This document shows positions 38,690 through 50,735 of a stretch of DNA of 64,000 bases, one piece after another; position 1 is the stretch's first letter, and every line of letters starts with the position of its first letter. Made by a program: the position numbers and the translations under genes. Source of the DNA: Eudorina sp. 2006-703-Eu-15 (taxonomy: Eukaryota > Chlorophyta > Chlorophyceae > Chlamydomonadales > Volvocaceae). Below the pieces are notes generated by a model. That model worked only from the letters and a program-made list of their open reading frames with translations. It was not told where the DNA came from and did not search any database. The stretch is from the NCBI GenBank assembly GCA_003117195.1, contig BDSI01000032.1, positions 980,105-1,044,104 of the forward strand. Reading direction: 5' to 3'.

Positions 38690-41600
38690 ATGTGGCGAGC
38701 GCTGATGTCCAGCCGCTTTGCGTCCTGGGTGGTGGGGAAGGTCAGCCTACCGAAAGCCCGGCAGCAGCAGCAGGACCTCGACTTGCAGCGCCTGTACATC
38801 CTTACCCAGCTTCATAAGGCGGGCGTCCAGGGCAAATCGGTGAACATGCAGCGAGTGCTGCTCGAGGTAGGCCCCCCCTTCCCGGGGGGACAGGGCGGCG
38901 GTGGTGGTGACGGGGTGGCCCGGCGCACTTCGCGTCCGCGCCAAGAGGTACCCAAGAGATGGCTGCAAGTTCGCCTCCCCAAGTAGCCTAAATATGGAGT
39001 CCTTTAATGCGAACATGAGGGGCCGAGGCGTTCAGGCAGCTCAGCCCAGTAGCAGTATCCGCGGGCTGCAGCAGGTCTTCGTGCCCTTGGCGCAAGACAG
39101 AGTTCGGAGTTCAGGCGCGCCGAAGCGTGTCAGATGGGTACGCAAGCAAGCAAGCCATTCACTCCCACCTCACCCCCCGCACCCCTCTGCACGTCTGCCC
39201 GTCTGTCTGCTCCGCTGTGTGTGTATCCTTGCCGCGCAGAGCCAGACCCTGGAGCCCTCCTCCATCAGACGGGACGTGGAGGCGGCCCTGCAGCTGCAGA
39301 TCGTCGGCGTGGCGCAGGCGCTGCACGACATACTGCTGCAGGTACGGCATATCGTACTGGTTTCGGAGCCGGGCGCATCCGGGGCGCCCGCAGCACGGCT
39401 ATCTGCCCGTGTGTGTGGGACAACGTTCCCCTCCTGCCCTACCCCGTCCAATCGACGGGGGAGTGCGGGCGAGCTAGATCCGAGGTCTGACCCGAGGTCT
39501 GGGACCCGGATGTCTCGGGAAACACCGCCAGGTCCGCTGCCCCACTCCACGTCTGCCTGCGGCCCTCGCGCGCGGGCTCAGCAGCTTCCTGCACATTCCC
39601 GTCGGAATGTTCAGCAGCTTTTCCCTATCCTGTCCCGCGCACCCCCTCACCCCCTCACCCCCTCATGATGGCCCCGGGGTTACCTGGTTAGTGGTTACCT
39701 GGCCCTGACCCGTGCGCTGTGCCGCAGGCGGGTGACCCCGCGCCCGCAGCTGCGGCGCTGACGGCCGCGCACCGACGGCTGGAGCGGCGGCGCGAGCGAA
39801 ACGCCTCCGGGCTCAGCAAGCTCATCCGCGGCCTCACCGGCGGGGACACCGCCGCCAGGCGCCGAGCGGCCGCGCACCCGGGCTCGTCCAACGGGGCCGG
39901 GGCTGTACGGCAGCCCGCCGCTGCCGCTGCCGCTGCCACCGCCACGGCGACCGCAGCTCCTTGCTTGGATCAGGCGGGGGCCAACGCCGGCGGGGGCGAG
40001 GGCTCCCCCGGTGTCCTTGCACCCAGTGGCGGCAGCAAAAGTTGCAGCAGCAGCAACAACAGCAGGAGCGATGGCGCCGCAGGGGCAGCAGCAGCCTCTC
40101 CGGATGCGGCTGTTGATCCCGACGGAGACTGCGGTCGCGGCGGCGGTGGCGGCGGCGGCGGCGGCGGCAGCTGCGCCCCGCGGCTCAGTGCAGCGCAGCT
40201 GCGGGATGCGCTGCGGCGGCGGACGGGTTTCAGTCTGGAGCTGCGGCCCTCGTCGGTGCCGCACCCGGAGGCAGGTGGGTGGGTGGGTGGATGCCGGGAT
40301 CCCTCACCTTCACTCTCGGGGCCGGCTCAGTTCGGGCCGCGGGGATGGCCTCTCTGGGTCCGTACGAGTGCCCCACCCCACGGCCCAACCCAGGTGTCAC
40401 CATGACGTGTCCCTGCACGGCTGCACCCCCCCCCCTGCGTCTTGGTCCCCCCCTGGAGCCAATCACAGGCACGGGCCTGTTCCTGCGCGGGGAAGCCCGA
40501 CCGGGCGCAGTCGTGGCGATCTTCCCTGGAGTGCTGTACGGCAGGACCCAACTCGCGCTGATGCCCAATTTCCCGAAGGTGCGACCTGCGGCACATGCGG
40601 CGGCCCCGGGGGGAGGGGCCGGTTCGCGAGGGGTGCTGAGGTGCGCTCCCAGTCATGTGCTATCTACGCACCGTACTGTGCCGTACTGTACGGTAATGTC
40701 TTACAAGGCTGTGCAATACAAGGCTGCGCGGGGCTCAGCGCAATGTCTTTCTTGGGTCTGTGCGGGGGCCTTCGCTGCGCTGGGAACACGACCCCCGGCC
40801 GAGGCGCGGCGCGGCTACTCCGTCTACCACCACAGGTCGGTAACGTATCTGTCCTTTCCGGGTTGGGTCGGGTTCGCAGTTTGCTTGGTATTGCACCGGC
40901 GGCAGCGCGGCCGCGCCGCCACGCGCCCGCGCGCGGTCTCTATCTTTCCGTTGCTACGCAGGTACCGCCCCACGTAAGTATACTGAGTTGTGTTGGGTGT
41001 GCCCGGGTTCGTTCTTCGGGTTTATTTATTTTCTCAATTTAACCCCCGGCCGAGGCCGCCGCGAGGCGGCTCCGCATGAACACACACACGCCCGCAGTCC
41101 GCGCTCTCGCAACCCCGTTCCCTCCCCCGCTCTTCACCGCTGGCTGCATCGCTCGCCGGCCTTCCCGCCCTCCAGGTGGACACCGACAACCCCTACCTGA
41201 GCTGCCGGTACGACCAGAGCATCGTGGACTCGAAGCCCTGGGGGACAGGAGACCCAGGGGTCGGTGACCCAGACCCAGGGGTCGGTGACCCGTCCCCGGG
41301 GACAAGCCGCGCTGGCACCGCGGACACGGGTGTCGCCGCGTCCTCCTCCGCCGCCTCTTCTGCCTCGCCCGCCGCCGCCGCAGCAGCAGCAGCAGCAGCA
41401 GCAGCCCCGCCCTCTTCTGCGTCGAGTAGTGGCCGCCGTTCGGGAGGTGGTGGCAGCGACGGGTCGCAGCCCTGGTGGACGTGGGCGGGGCCGCTGTCGG
41501 CCGCCCTGTCGCACCTGGAGGGGCGGCACCCCCTGGCGGTGGCGCACTTCGTGAACCACCCGGGAAAAGGTGTGTGGGGATGCCCGTGCGTGCGTGTGTG

Positions 41601-43599
41601 TTTGGTTTGAAGGCCCCCACCCGGACCACTCAGGACATGTGTTTAACAAGAAGCCCAGGCATGTGTGTGTGTGGTGCGGCCACGACACGCTGTTTGTGCG
41701 ATGTCACCTGCCGTACAAAATGTACTGCCGCTCGATGGTGCTCGCTGCTAGGCTTCCTCCCACTGTGGCAAGGTCGATACAGCCGGGCTTTACTTCCCCC
41801 TTCCCCCGTTGGGACATGCTGGGACCTGGGAGGTTCCTCCTTTCCGTGGGAACCGGGACTCGGTGCTGACCAGGGTGGATGGTGGGTGGATGGTGGGTGG
41901 ATGGTGGGTGGATGGTGGGTGGATACGTGCACTGCAAGACCGATCCGCAGACCTGATGGGGCCCCCCTTCAGGTGTTCCATTTCCGTTAAACCCCTCTAG
42001 AGATCCCGCGCCGTTAGCGTTCCCATCCTTCTGCCTTCAACGCTTCATGGTACGATATTGCCGCGGTGGCCCTCCTCGCGCCCCTCCTCCCCTCCTACCG
42101 CCCGCCCCGCGCGCCCCTCCTCCCCACCCGCCAGGCCAGTCCCCCAACGTCCTGGAGGCCTCCCTGGACCTGCCCCTCGACCACCCCGCCCTCCTCGCCG
42201 CCACCGACCGGCCCGGGCTGCGCGCGTACCTGCCGACCTTGCAGCCGCCGCTCCACTACGACCCGTACGGCGAGGACGCGGAGGAGGACGAGGACGCCGG
42301 CAATGAGAGCGACGACGACGACGATGTAGCCGGCGATGGAGATGGCGGTAAAGGCGGTAAAGGCGGAGGCCGCGGGGGCGTTGCAGTTTCCGGCGGGTTG
42401 ACGCCCGGGGGGCTGCGGCCCGAGGCGCTGCTGTCCCCGCCCGGGGGGGTGGTGCGGCTGCTGGTGCTGGTGGCCACACGGGCGGTGCGGGATGGCGAGG
42501 AGCTGCTGCAGAACTACCGCATGAACCCGCACGTGGCGCGACCGGAGTGGTGGGTGGTGAGGGGGTATAGGAAATGGGTAGACATGGGGTGGGGAGGGGG
42601 GATGGCAGGAGGGGGGGCCGGGGAATGGGGGTGGGGTCGGTCTGAGAGGGAGGGGGCGGGAGGTGGGGACGGGGCGTGGGGTGAGCGAGGGTTGGGGGAG
42701 GGGGTGCGACACGTGGGGCTTGCCGGCTGGCCGGGCTGCGCCCCCTGTGTTATGAGTGGTTGGAGTCTCTGGAGGTGTGCGGTCCAGGTCAGGAGGGTGC
42801 GGGGAAGAGCCGGTCAAGGTCTCGAGGCAGCGCCGGCTGGCCGGTGTGCGGCCCGGGTGCGGCCCAGGACAGGTGCTGGGACAGGGGCTGGGACAGGGGC
42901 TGGGACAGGGGCTGGGACAGGGGCTGGGACAGGGGCTGGGACAGGGGCTGGGACAGGGGCTGGGACAGGGGCTGCGACAGGGGCTGCGACAGGGGCTGGT
43001 GAGGGCCAACCAGCGCGACCTGGCACCCACACCCCAGTCGCAGCCGCAGCTTCCCTCAGCAGCCAGGCGCCAGGCCCGCAACAGCCTCCACCTCCGGGGT
43101 CCCGTCCCGGGGTCCCCCGGGGGCTTCCACGGGGGTGCTACCCAGGCCGCATCAGACCGCACTTGGACCCGGTAAGCCAGGCCCCAGCCCGCCTGCCGGC
43201 TTTGACCACCGCGGAGGCTAACCTCCCGGTCAGGTGGCGGCGGTGCGCAGCGCGGCGCGGCGCGATGAATTGGGCCGCTGGGCCGCCGCCCTCACGACCT
43301 CTTAACCACATGGCAGTAGGGGAGGGGGCCACCCACCCTCCCACCCATTTGACCTCGCGGCGCAGTGTCCCTATCCACCCGACCCGACCCGACCCAGCCC
43401 CGCCCGCAGCACATCTGCTGCCTCCCCCTCCCCCACCCCGCACAGGTACGTCGTCCACGACGCGGAGGCGGAGCAGCGGCGCTGGGCCAAGGTCCGGGCG
43501 CTGGACCTGGGCTTCAAGGGCAAGCGGGGTGACACGGTGGCAGCGGCAGGGCCCGGGGCGGACAGCCACAAAGGAGACCGGGGCGGACCGGGGGCGTGA
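38690..43599 (+). CDS. SETD9: SET-domain protein, SETD9-like
   Basis: Seven exons join in phase to 632 residues: 38690-38866, 39240-39341, 39728-40274, 40469-40578, 41176-41569, 42135-42549, 43446-43599. The SET domain starts at GTGLFLRGEARPGAVVAIFP and GVLYGRTQLALMPN (about residue 276), continues with NPYLSCRYDQSIVDSK and HPLAVAHFVNHPGKGQSPNV, and ends with RLLVLVATRAVRDGEELLQN. The H...AVxxFVNHPxxxxxPN and GEELxxNY blocks match the SAM/lysine-binding core as arranged in SETD9, a poorly characterised SET protein with a long gap between the first and second halves. Low-complexity inserts (poly-Ala/Gly/Ser, an Asp-rich run) interrupt it. SET enzymes methylate lysines using S-adenosylmethionine; the substrate is unknown. 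The N-terminal 95 residues are helical and begin MWRALMSSRFASWVVGK, possibly a mitochondrial presequence. Confidence 0.85.
40275..40292 (+). repeat. GGGT repeat beginning at a splice donor
   Basis: The donor after exon 3 of the SET gene reads GTGGGTGGGTGGGTGG. Confidence 0.8.
41014..41048 (+). repeat. Intron module C, copy 1
   Basis: GTTCTTCGGGTTTATTTATT, then TTCTCAATTTAACCCCC, in the SET gene intron 40579-41175. Near-identical to 63806-63844 in another gene. Confidence 0.75.
41872..41925. repeat. GGATGGTGGGTG tandem repeat
   Basis: About four 12-bp units in the SET gene intron 41570-42134. Confidence 0.9.
42563..42586 (+). repeat. Intron module A, 5' half
   Basis: GGTATAGGAAATGGGTAGAC about 15 bp into the SET gene intron 42550-43445. 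Confidence 0.6.
42866..42999. repeat. 12-bp minisatellite, about 11 copies
   Basis: The unit GGGACAGGGGCT in the last intron of the SET gene. It leaves long open frames on both strands. Confidence 0.96.
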
Positions 43600-44562
43600 C
43601 CAGCAGTTGAAGTGGCCGGCTCGACGGCGGGGGGGGAGGGTTGTTCTAACTCCTAGCGTAATGGGGCGGAAAGGCGGCTTGGCCTGCGGCACGCACACAC
43701 ACGCGCGCGGCATCTCTCGAGTGGCAAGGGGTAAGGGGGCTGGTACGAGGGGGCTGCGAGCAGGCCACATGAGGCGAGGTGAGGATGCGACGACCGGCAG
43801 AGCGATGGGTGCGGCTGGCCATGGTATTTTGGTGTGACTCAATAAGCCTGCATCAGGCCCGGCGGCACTCCACCGCTGCTCCGCGCGTGTTTACGGTATT
43901 TTGGTGGGTGTCGGAGCCATTCGCGGCTGTCAGGCTCGGGCGGGGATGCGCCTCAGCGCCCGCCAGCACCGCTCTGCAGGTACCGGGGTGGGGGCCTCGG
44001 CCAGAGGCAGTGGGACAACCACGGGCAGCAGGTATGTGGCCGCGAGCTGCTGTGCTAGCAAGTGTGTGCAGCCCAGTGGCCTTCCAAGCTGTTGGCCGTT
44101 GGAGGTGTAGGCCACAGCGCGCGGTTCAGAGCTGGAACCATTGCATAGGCATTAGGCTTGGGGGGCTAGGGCCCTAGGGTTGTGACTCGACGGTTTGTAA
44201 ACGGTACTTGGAACCAACTAACGGCCGGAGAGCAACCAGTCTGACGAGCGTAGGGCCAGTGCAAAAATCGGCAACAGGTTATGATCTCAAACATGGTACT
44301 ACTAATTTTTCTTGCGACTCAATAACCAGAGTCGGCTCCTAACATCCGTTTGAATTTTCCCCCTTGGATTTCCTTGCGGACAGGGCTGATCACAAACAGA
44401 TCGCTATGTTGAAAAAGTACTCTAAACGGTAACGGAAAGGCGGTAACAAGAGCGGGGGTGCGTCTTCCGAGAGCAGTTCACGGCTTTGGCCTTACGATAT
44501 ACCAAAAATTACAGGGAGATCTTCAGAGAGTCAAGACGCTCTGGCTGTCACGACACGACTCT
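43600..44562. other. 3' UTR of the SET gene and upstream region of the MYND-type gene
   Basis: Holds a TGTAA signal at 44195-44199. The sequence turns AT-richer from about 44.27 to 44.45 kb, just before the next gene. No coding exon is supported. Confidence 0.5.
44195..44199 (+). terminator. TGTAA polyadenylation signal of the SET gene
   Basis: About 600 bp after the stop at 43599, the only TGTAA I noticed on this strand before the next gene. Confidence 0.4.
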
Positions 44563-47500
44563 ATGGCCGAGCGCTCAGGTGCTCCTTCCGTGGAGGTCGA
44601 TGTCGTGGAGGTTTGTTCAAGGTTAAGGAGATGCCGTGGCCTGCTGGCCCCAGGAGCAGCGCAAACCATCGGTGGGGCAGACCATGTTAGCTGGTTAGAC
44701 GACACGACAACGGAGCAGGTCAATTTCTACCTGAGAGCCGCGCGGCAGGCTGTCGACGGTATATCCTTACCGACTGCAACAGCCGAACCGACAGAGGGAC
44801 CTCCAAATGATTGCAACCCAGGACAACTGGTAGCGAAAGCCGCTGTGGCCTGCTCGTTTCTCTCCGATTTGGCGGACCTCCTGATGCCGGGGGACAGCGA
44901 TGGCCCTCAGCGCGGAGCGGCTCACGTGGCTGCGGAGGCCCTCTCGCTGGTGACTCAGCTTGCGGGGCTGTTGGTGAGGACCCAGATCCAGGTGGTGTCC
45001 CGCGCGGTCGATTCTTCCCGGGCTGCTCTGGCGGCCTGCCACAGCAGCGCGGCGATGTCCGCCGCGCTCCAAGCTGAGGAGGCCGCCGCGGTGGCGATGT
45101 TGGCCGCCTGCGTGGGCGGTGTGCGGTTGGTCGGGGAGGTGACGGGCGCACAGCGAGCAGCGGCGGAGGCGGTGGAGGCAGTCCTGTTAGCCGCGGCAGG
45201 TTCAGAGCTGGCTGGTGATCAGGAGTCCGCCGTAAGGGGCGCAGTGGGGTCCGAGCCCCATGAGGCAGCTGGCCCCTGTGCAGCTGGTGCCATCGCCCCT
45301 GCCGTGACGCCGGGCGGTGCAGCAGCGGCAACAGCAGCTGCCCTGCGAGCAGATCCTGCTGATGCAGCAGAGGCGGATGCAGCCGCCACGCCCGCTGTGC
45401 AACCCAGCACTTGCGGTGACGGGCCCGCTGTGGCGCTTGCAGCGGCGGTGCACCCCGCGGAGGCAGCAGTGGGACCGAAGCCTGTACGGAGCGTTGACCC
45501 TGCTGCGCCGTCTTGTATCCCCGTGGCCCTGTCACGTGGTCAGCCTCTCGCCCTGATCTCAAAGGCGATGCTGATCCCGGTACCTGACGGTGCGGAGGAT
45601 ACGGACAGCGGCATCCTTGGCGCAGGTTGCACCCCGGCAGGGCCGCCATGCATTGATGCTGCGGCGGGGGCGGCTACTGGGCCGCAGACTGAGCGTGAGC
45701 CGGGGCCTGAGCCGGGGCCTGGGTTTGGGCGACAGCCTGAGCCGGGGCTGGGGCGGGATCTTCGACCTGGGCCCGAGTCCGGGTCTGGGCCTGGGCTTAC
45801 GCCTGAGCTCGGGCCTGAGCCCGGGCTTGGTTCTGCAGTAATGACTGAAGCTGTCGCCCTGGAGCGCCTACCGCGTGGCGGCATAGCGGTGGACTCCTGC
45901 CCGGCTGCAGCAGCGCCATCGTGCTCCGAAGCCACCAACCCACCAGGTAGCAGTGGGGGACCTACGGCCGGCAGCAGCGGGGGACATACGGCCGGCAGCA
46001 GCGGGGGACCTACGACCGGTGAGGGGTCGCTGCACGCGGGCTCCACCAGCAGCGCTGAAGATGCGGGCGGGTCGGCAAGGGAGGCAGCGGCGGCCCCCAG
46101 CCTGCGTTCTGGCAACATGTGGGCAGACGTGCACGCGTGTGTGACGCGGCTGGCTGACCTGGCGGACCACCCTGCATGTCTAGAGTTCCGTGTTTCGCTG
46201 GATCTGTTCCAAAGCTTAGGAGTCCTGGACTTCGACATGGATGCTGTCGCGGACTGGCATGATCCACAGACCCGCTGCTTCCGTGTTGCGCTCCTGGCAT
46301 GCGTCGTGAGGCAGCTGCGCCATCTTCTCGCGGTCAATGACAGCGCCGACCTGGAGGCGTGTTGTCACGTTCTATACACGTTGGGCCGGAGCGTCACATG
46401 CGGCCTGTCACAGCGAGATGGCCGTCGTGTGCTGGCGGTGTCGGATCGATTGGAGCTGATCCGGCTTCTTACCCACACGGACCTGGCGCAGGGCCTTGCG
46501 CGGCTGCTGGCATCCCTGTGCGCGGCGGCGGTGGGCGAGCCGACACCGGACAGGGGCGGCGGCGGCACCAGTGGCAACGGCGGCATTTTCCACGCGCTGT
46601 ACCAGGTGACCTCGCTGCTGCAGGCGATTGTGGATACGTGCGGGCGTGCGCATTGCGGTCGGCACGAGGAGCCCGCGAGCGTGTTTCAGCGCTTTACGGC
46701 GTCGCTGCTGAAAGCGCGGGTGCTGGAGCACGCGGCCCGGGCGACGGTGCTGATGTGCGCGCAGCACAATGCGGGCGTAGGGAGCAACAGCGGCAGCGGC
46801 GGCGGCGATAGTGCAGCGGCAAGAATGGAGAATGCAAGGGAGGGCATATCGCACGTACAACTGGCCTCCGTGTGTATGTACTGGATGCTTTATGCTCTTC
46901 ACACGTTTGCGGCATCGTCGAGGTACAGCCGCCGGCTGGAGGTGTGGGCGGACGCGGCCCTCTCGGGGCCCTGCGTGCAGCACTTCCTGCTGCTGCACGT
47001 CGTGTCGCAGCTGTGCGCGGCGGACGGAGGGACGGACTACGGCTTGCCCGCAGGTGCCCGGCTGCCCCTCTGTGTCTTTCCTGAGGGTTTGTCAGTACCT
47101 GCAGCGTCCCGTACGCTGGCGCAGCCACTGGCCAGCAATGGGATCAAACAGAAGGATGTGATCGCCAGACTCCTGATCAAGTCGTTCTACTGGTGGAGTT
47201 GTAACCACAGCCGGGCTCTGCCGTGCCCGGCCCGGGCGCTGCGGATGCTGTGTGAGCGGACAGTGGCCGCCGCCGCCAGCGGAATGGTGGTGGCTTTGGG
47301 AGCCGATGCGCCTGGGGCCGCGGAGGACATCGTGCCAGCCGCGACCAGCGCCGAGGGGCGGTTCGCTGAGCCTCATGACGCGGCCATGTTGGCGTTTGCG
47401 GCAGTGGACTGCGCGTTGGCGCTCGCACGCGATGGTGCGGGAGGCGATCTGCGCGGCCTCTGGGCCCCTGCTATCCTGGCCGCAGATGCACTCGCACGGC

Positions 47501-49655
47501 TGCCTCCGGAGGCGTCGATCGAGGCGTACAGCTCGTTGCGGCTGCTAGTGGAGCTGCCCCGTCCGCCGCTGGATGCCTTGGTGTCAGGTGAGAGCTCGGG
47601 GCTGCGGTACGACATATTGCAGTGCGGGCGAGCAAGGCGTGGATCGTTGGTTGGATAGTTTTGGTTGGTTGGTTGGTTGGTTGCATGTCACTGACGCGCC
47701 TCTGCTTTGTGACATTCGCCCATGCACCGGCACCCTATCCATCATCACCTCTACACACGGCCACCCGAATGCCTTCACGGCGCCCCTCAGGCTCGAACTG
47801 GTCGGCCCTGCCGCCGCAGCCCAGCCCGGACCTCGCCGCAGCCCTCGCCGCCGGTTACGTCCCCGCCCTGGAGCGAGCCATCCGCAGCACCATGCGTCAA
47901 GCCGCCTCCATCTCAGCCGATGACACACGACGGGACCGGCAGCTGGCGATGGTCCTGGCCGGCATCCAAACTCTGCTGGACGACACCCGCGGGCTGGGCA
48001 GCTTGATGGCGTACGGCGACTTGAAGGAGGTGGCCGCACTGCTGGCGACCTCAGCAAAGGCCATCGCCGCCGCCAACCGCACACATTACGACTTGCGCAA
48101 TCTGCGGGACTTGCTGGAGAGCCTGAAAATATCGACTCTAGCGATGTCAGCTCCGGCTGAGCACGGATTCCCTTTGGCGGTGCACGAGCGCTGGTGGCTG
48201 CGTGGGCGGATCGGTGCCCGGCAGCTGCGGAGGGCATCCGAGGTCCGGCCGCCGCCGCCGCTGGGGGGAAGCGGGTGTGCCGCGACGGCGCAAGAGGGCG
48301 CAGTCGGCCCAGGTGGCAACGAGGACGGCGGCTGGGGCTGCCCTGGCGGTGAATGCCGCGACGCGCGTGGTGACGCTGGAGGTGGTTCTGGAGCGGCTTC
48401 AGGTGCTGCGGCTGCGGCTGCTGCTTCTGGTGCTGGCATCGGCGGTGATGGCATCGGCGGTGTTAGTGGGAGCACAGGCGTGGTCGCCAGCAGCGGCGGG
48501 GAGGGGAACCCTGGCAGCGGCGGCGACGAGGAGCTTTCCGACGACGACGCGGGTGATGCACCGGAGCCCCTCCACCAGCTCTTGCTCCTGGCCTCATTCG
48601 GCGTCACTCGAATGCTTGAGGCCCTGCGGTCGTTACTCGACACCGTTGTGGCCAGCCGGTGTGAACTCGCTGTAAGCGCCACCATGCGGCTGAACATCAT
48701 TGAGCTGGCGCGCCCACTGCTTGAGGCCTACCTGGACTGCAAGGCCGGCGCTGGCGTGGCAACATCAGCAGCAAACGATGCCACGCTGGTCGGCGGTGAC
48801 GGCAGCGCATCAGGCGGTCACGGCAGCGCATCAGGCGGTCACGGCAGCGCATCAGGCGGTCACGGCAGCGCATCAGGCGGTCACGGCAGCGCATCAGGCG
48901 GTCACGGCAGCGCATCAGGCGGTCACGGCAGCGCATCAGGCGGTCACGGCAGCGCATCAGGCGGTCACGGCAGCGCATCAGGCGGTCACGGCAGCGCATC
49001 AGGCGGCGGCTGCGGTGGCGATGGCGGAACCCCCGACAAGTGCCTCCTGGCTTCGGCCGCTGCGAGCTGGGAGGAGCTGCTGCTGCAGGTGTTGGATCTG
49101 CCTGGGCTGGTGGAGGGTCTGATTTGGGACGTGGCCGCGCAGCGCATTGCACCATCCAGCGCGGGATTGTTCATGTCGATAACCGTCGCCTTGCGGCTCC
49201 TCATGGTGACATTGCCCCGCCAAGCGCGCGCGGTGCTGCGGGGGCAGCTGCGGACGGCCGCGGGCAGGAAGAGTGTGGTCCTGGACTGGCTGCTTGGTCA
49301 CCTGACTGGCATGGCGGGCGACACTGCCCGGCACATCCTGGAGCTCTTGCCGACTGTGATGGCGGGCGGGGAGCCGAGCCAGGGGGATTTGTCCTGGGCG
49401 AGGGAGGGGCCGCGCGGCTCCGGGTGCGCCCTTATGGGGCCGCTGCTGCCGCCGCCGAGCTTTGTGGCGGCGGCGCTGCAGCTGCCGCTGTGCGCCAACC
49501 CGCGCTGCGCCAACATGGAGGGGCACAGTGAGGCGGGGCTGCGGCTGACGGCGGCGCAAGAGCCGTCCCAGAGCTGGGCTGGCGGCGGCGGGAGGTACTG
49601 CAGCGCGTCGTGCAAGCAGGTCCACTGTCGGACACGGGGCCGTCGCCGAGGGTAG
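44563..49655 (+). CDS. MYND-type zinc-finger protein with long low-complexity regions
   Basis: Exon 1, 44563-47587, starts at the first ATG of a very long open frame (MAERSGAPSVEVDVVEV). Exon 2 starts at 47791 and continues in phase (LVS/GSNWSALPPQPSPDLAAA). The protein exceeds 1600 residues, is mostly Ala-rich helical sequence, and has Pro/Gly repeats near 45.7 kb and a heptapeptide array at 48.8 kb. The C-terminus LPLCANPRCANMEGHSEAGL, then GRYCSASCKQ, matches the start and third Cys pair of MYND fingers of the volvocine type; the middle CxxC pair is absent. The frame stops at 49655, but a donor after CKQ (49619) and an in-phase exon 49906-49989 (VRWWTSTHIACARR) would supply the missing His/Cys. 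MYND fingers mediate protein contacts; no specific function can be assigned. Confidence 0.7.
48793..49002 (+). repeat. Coding 21-bp minisatellite, ten copies
   Basis: Ten near-identical units encode GG(H/D)GSAS inside the MYND-type protein. The near absence of synonymous differences points to recent expansion. Confidence 0.96.
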
Positions 49656-50050
49656 CGATACTGTGGACGGTGGCGGCGGCGGGGCGGGGATCGGGGTCGC
49701 TGGCGGGCAAGAGGTGTCTCGGATATGGACATGTATCGAGGGGGTTTCCGCAGTGGCGGGGCCTTACCGGGATGGATGCGACAGCACCGGCGTGTAGGAA
49801 CGGTGGACGGGGGTAGATGGGGCGCTGCAACGGCGTGATGGCGCGGACTCCCCACAAAGGAGTTTCGTCGTCGCCCTCGGAGGCCTTGGGCTGTCTTCAG
49901 CCAAGCCAGTGCGCTGGTGGACGTCAACCCACATCGCATGTGCCCGGCGGATGCCCAGCAGAGCCACTGCGCGCTGCGACGCGCGCCAGGTGCGACTGAG
50001 GTTCTGGACGCTCTTGCGCGCGTGTCGTTGCGCGTGTTACCACTTACCAG

Positions 50051-50093
50051 GGTCGGTCGGTCGGTCGGTCGGTCGGTCGGTCGGTCGGTCGGT
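50051..50093. repeat. (GGTC)n microsatellite
   Basis: About ten GGTC units. Confidence 0.96.
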
Positions 50094-50730
50094 GGGCAGC
50101 TTGGGAACGGAACCCGGCGGACGGGCGGCTGTCATGCGGGAGGGGCGCCGACCGGTTGGTTTGCTTGTCGCATATGTGGAGCAGTAAAGGGATGGAGGGC
50201 CTGACACGGACCACATGGCATGAGGTGAGGGGACCGCACCGGGAGGAGTAGGCAGGGGGACATGTGAGAGGGGATACCGCAACTTCATCCCGGTTTGCAT
50301 GTGCGCGGCATATCGCACGGTAACGCCGCCGCCGCCGCCCCTCCCGTGCGACTGGCTGTGAGGCGCCCTCCGGGCAGTCAGGGACTGCCTGCCTCCCTGG
50401 CGGGTTTCTATGGCGAAGAAGGGAGGGCTCAGGAGGGCCTTAGAGGGGCTGGCTTGGTCGGCGGTCGGCAGGGGCCGCTGCACCGCTGATGAGGGGGAAA
50501 GGTCGGTAGAAGGTAAGGGCGGCCCGGGTGTCGCCCACGTCGCTGCAATAGGCGGCATGATGGAATCCGCGGCCGGGGCCGGCAGAGGTGGCCTTTCCTC
50601 AGGTGCGCGATGGTGGGATATGAGTGTGGTTGGCCGGACTGCAGACTGGTCAGTACCGTAGTTTGGCACCGGGGTGCTCAGGAGGTGCTGTCAAGGTTGA
50701 CATGGGGAGGAACCAGGTGCCCCACTGGGT

Positions 50731-50735
50731 TGTAA
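50731..50735 (+). terminator. TGTAA signal, probably of the MYND-type gene
   Basis: TGTAA about 740 bp after the candidate last exon. Assignment is by position and strand only. Confidence 0.35.
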
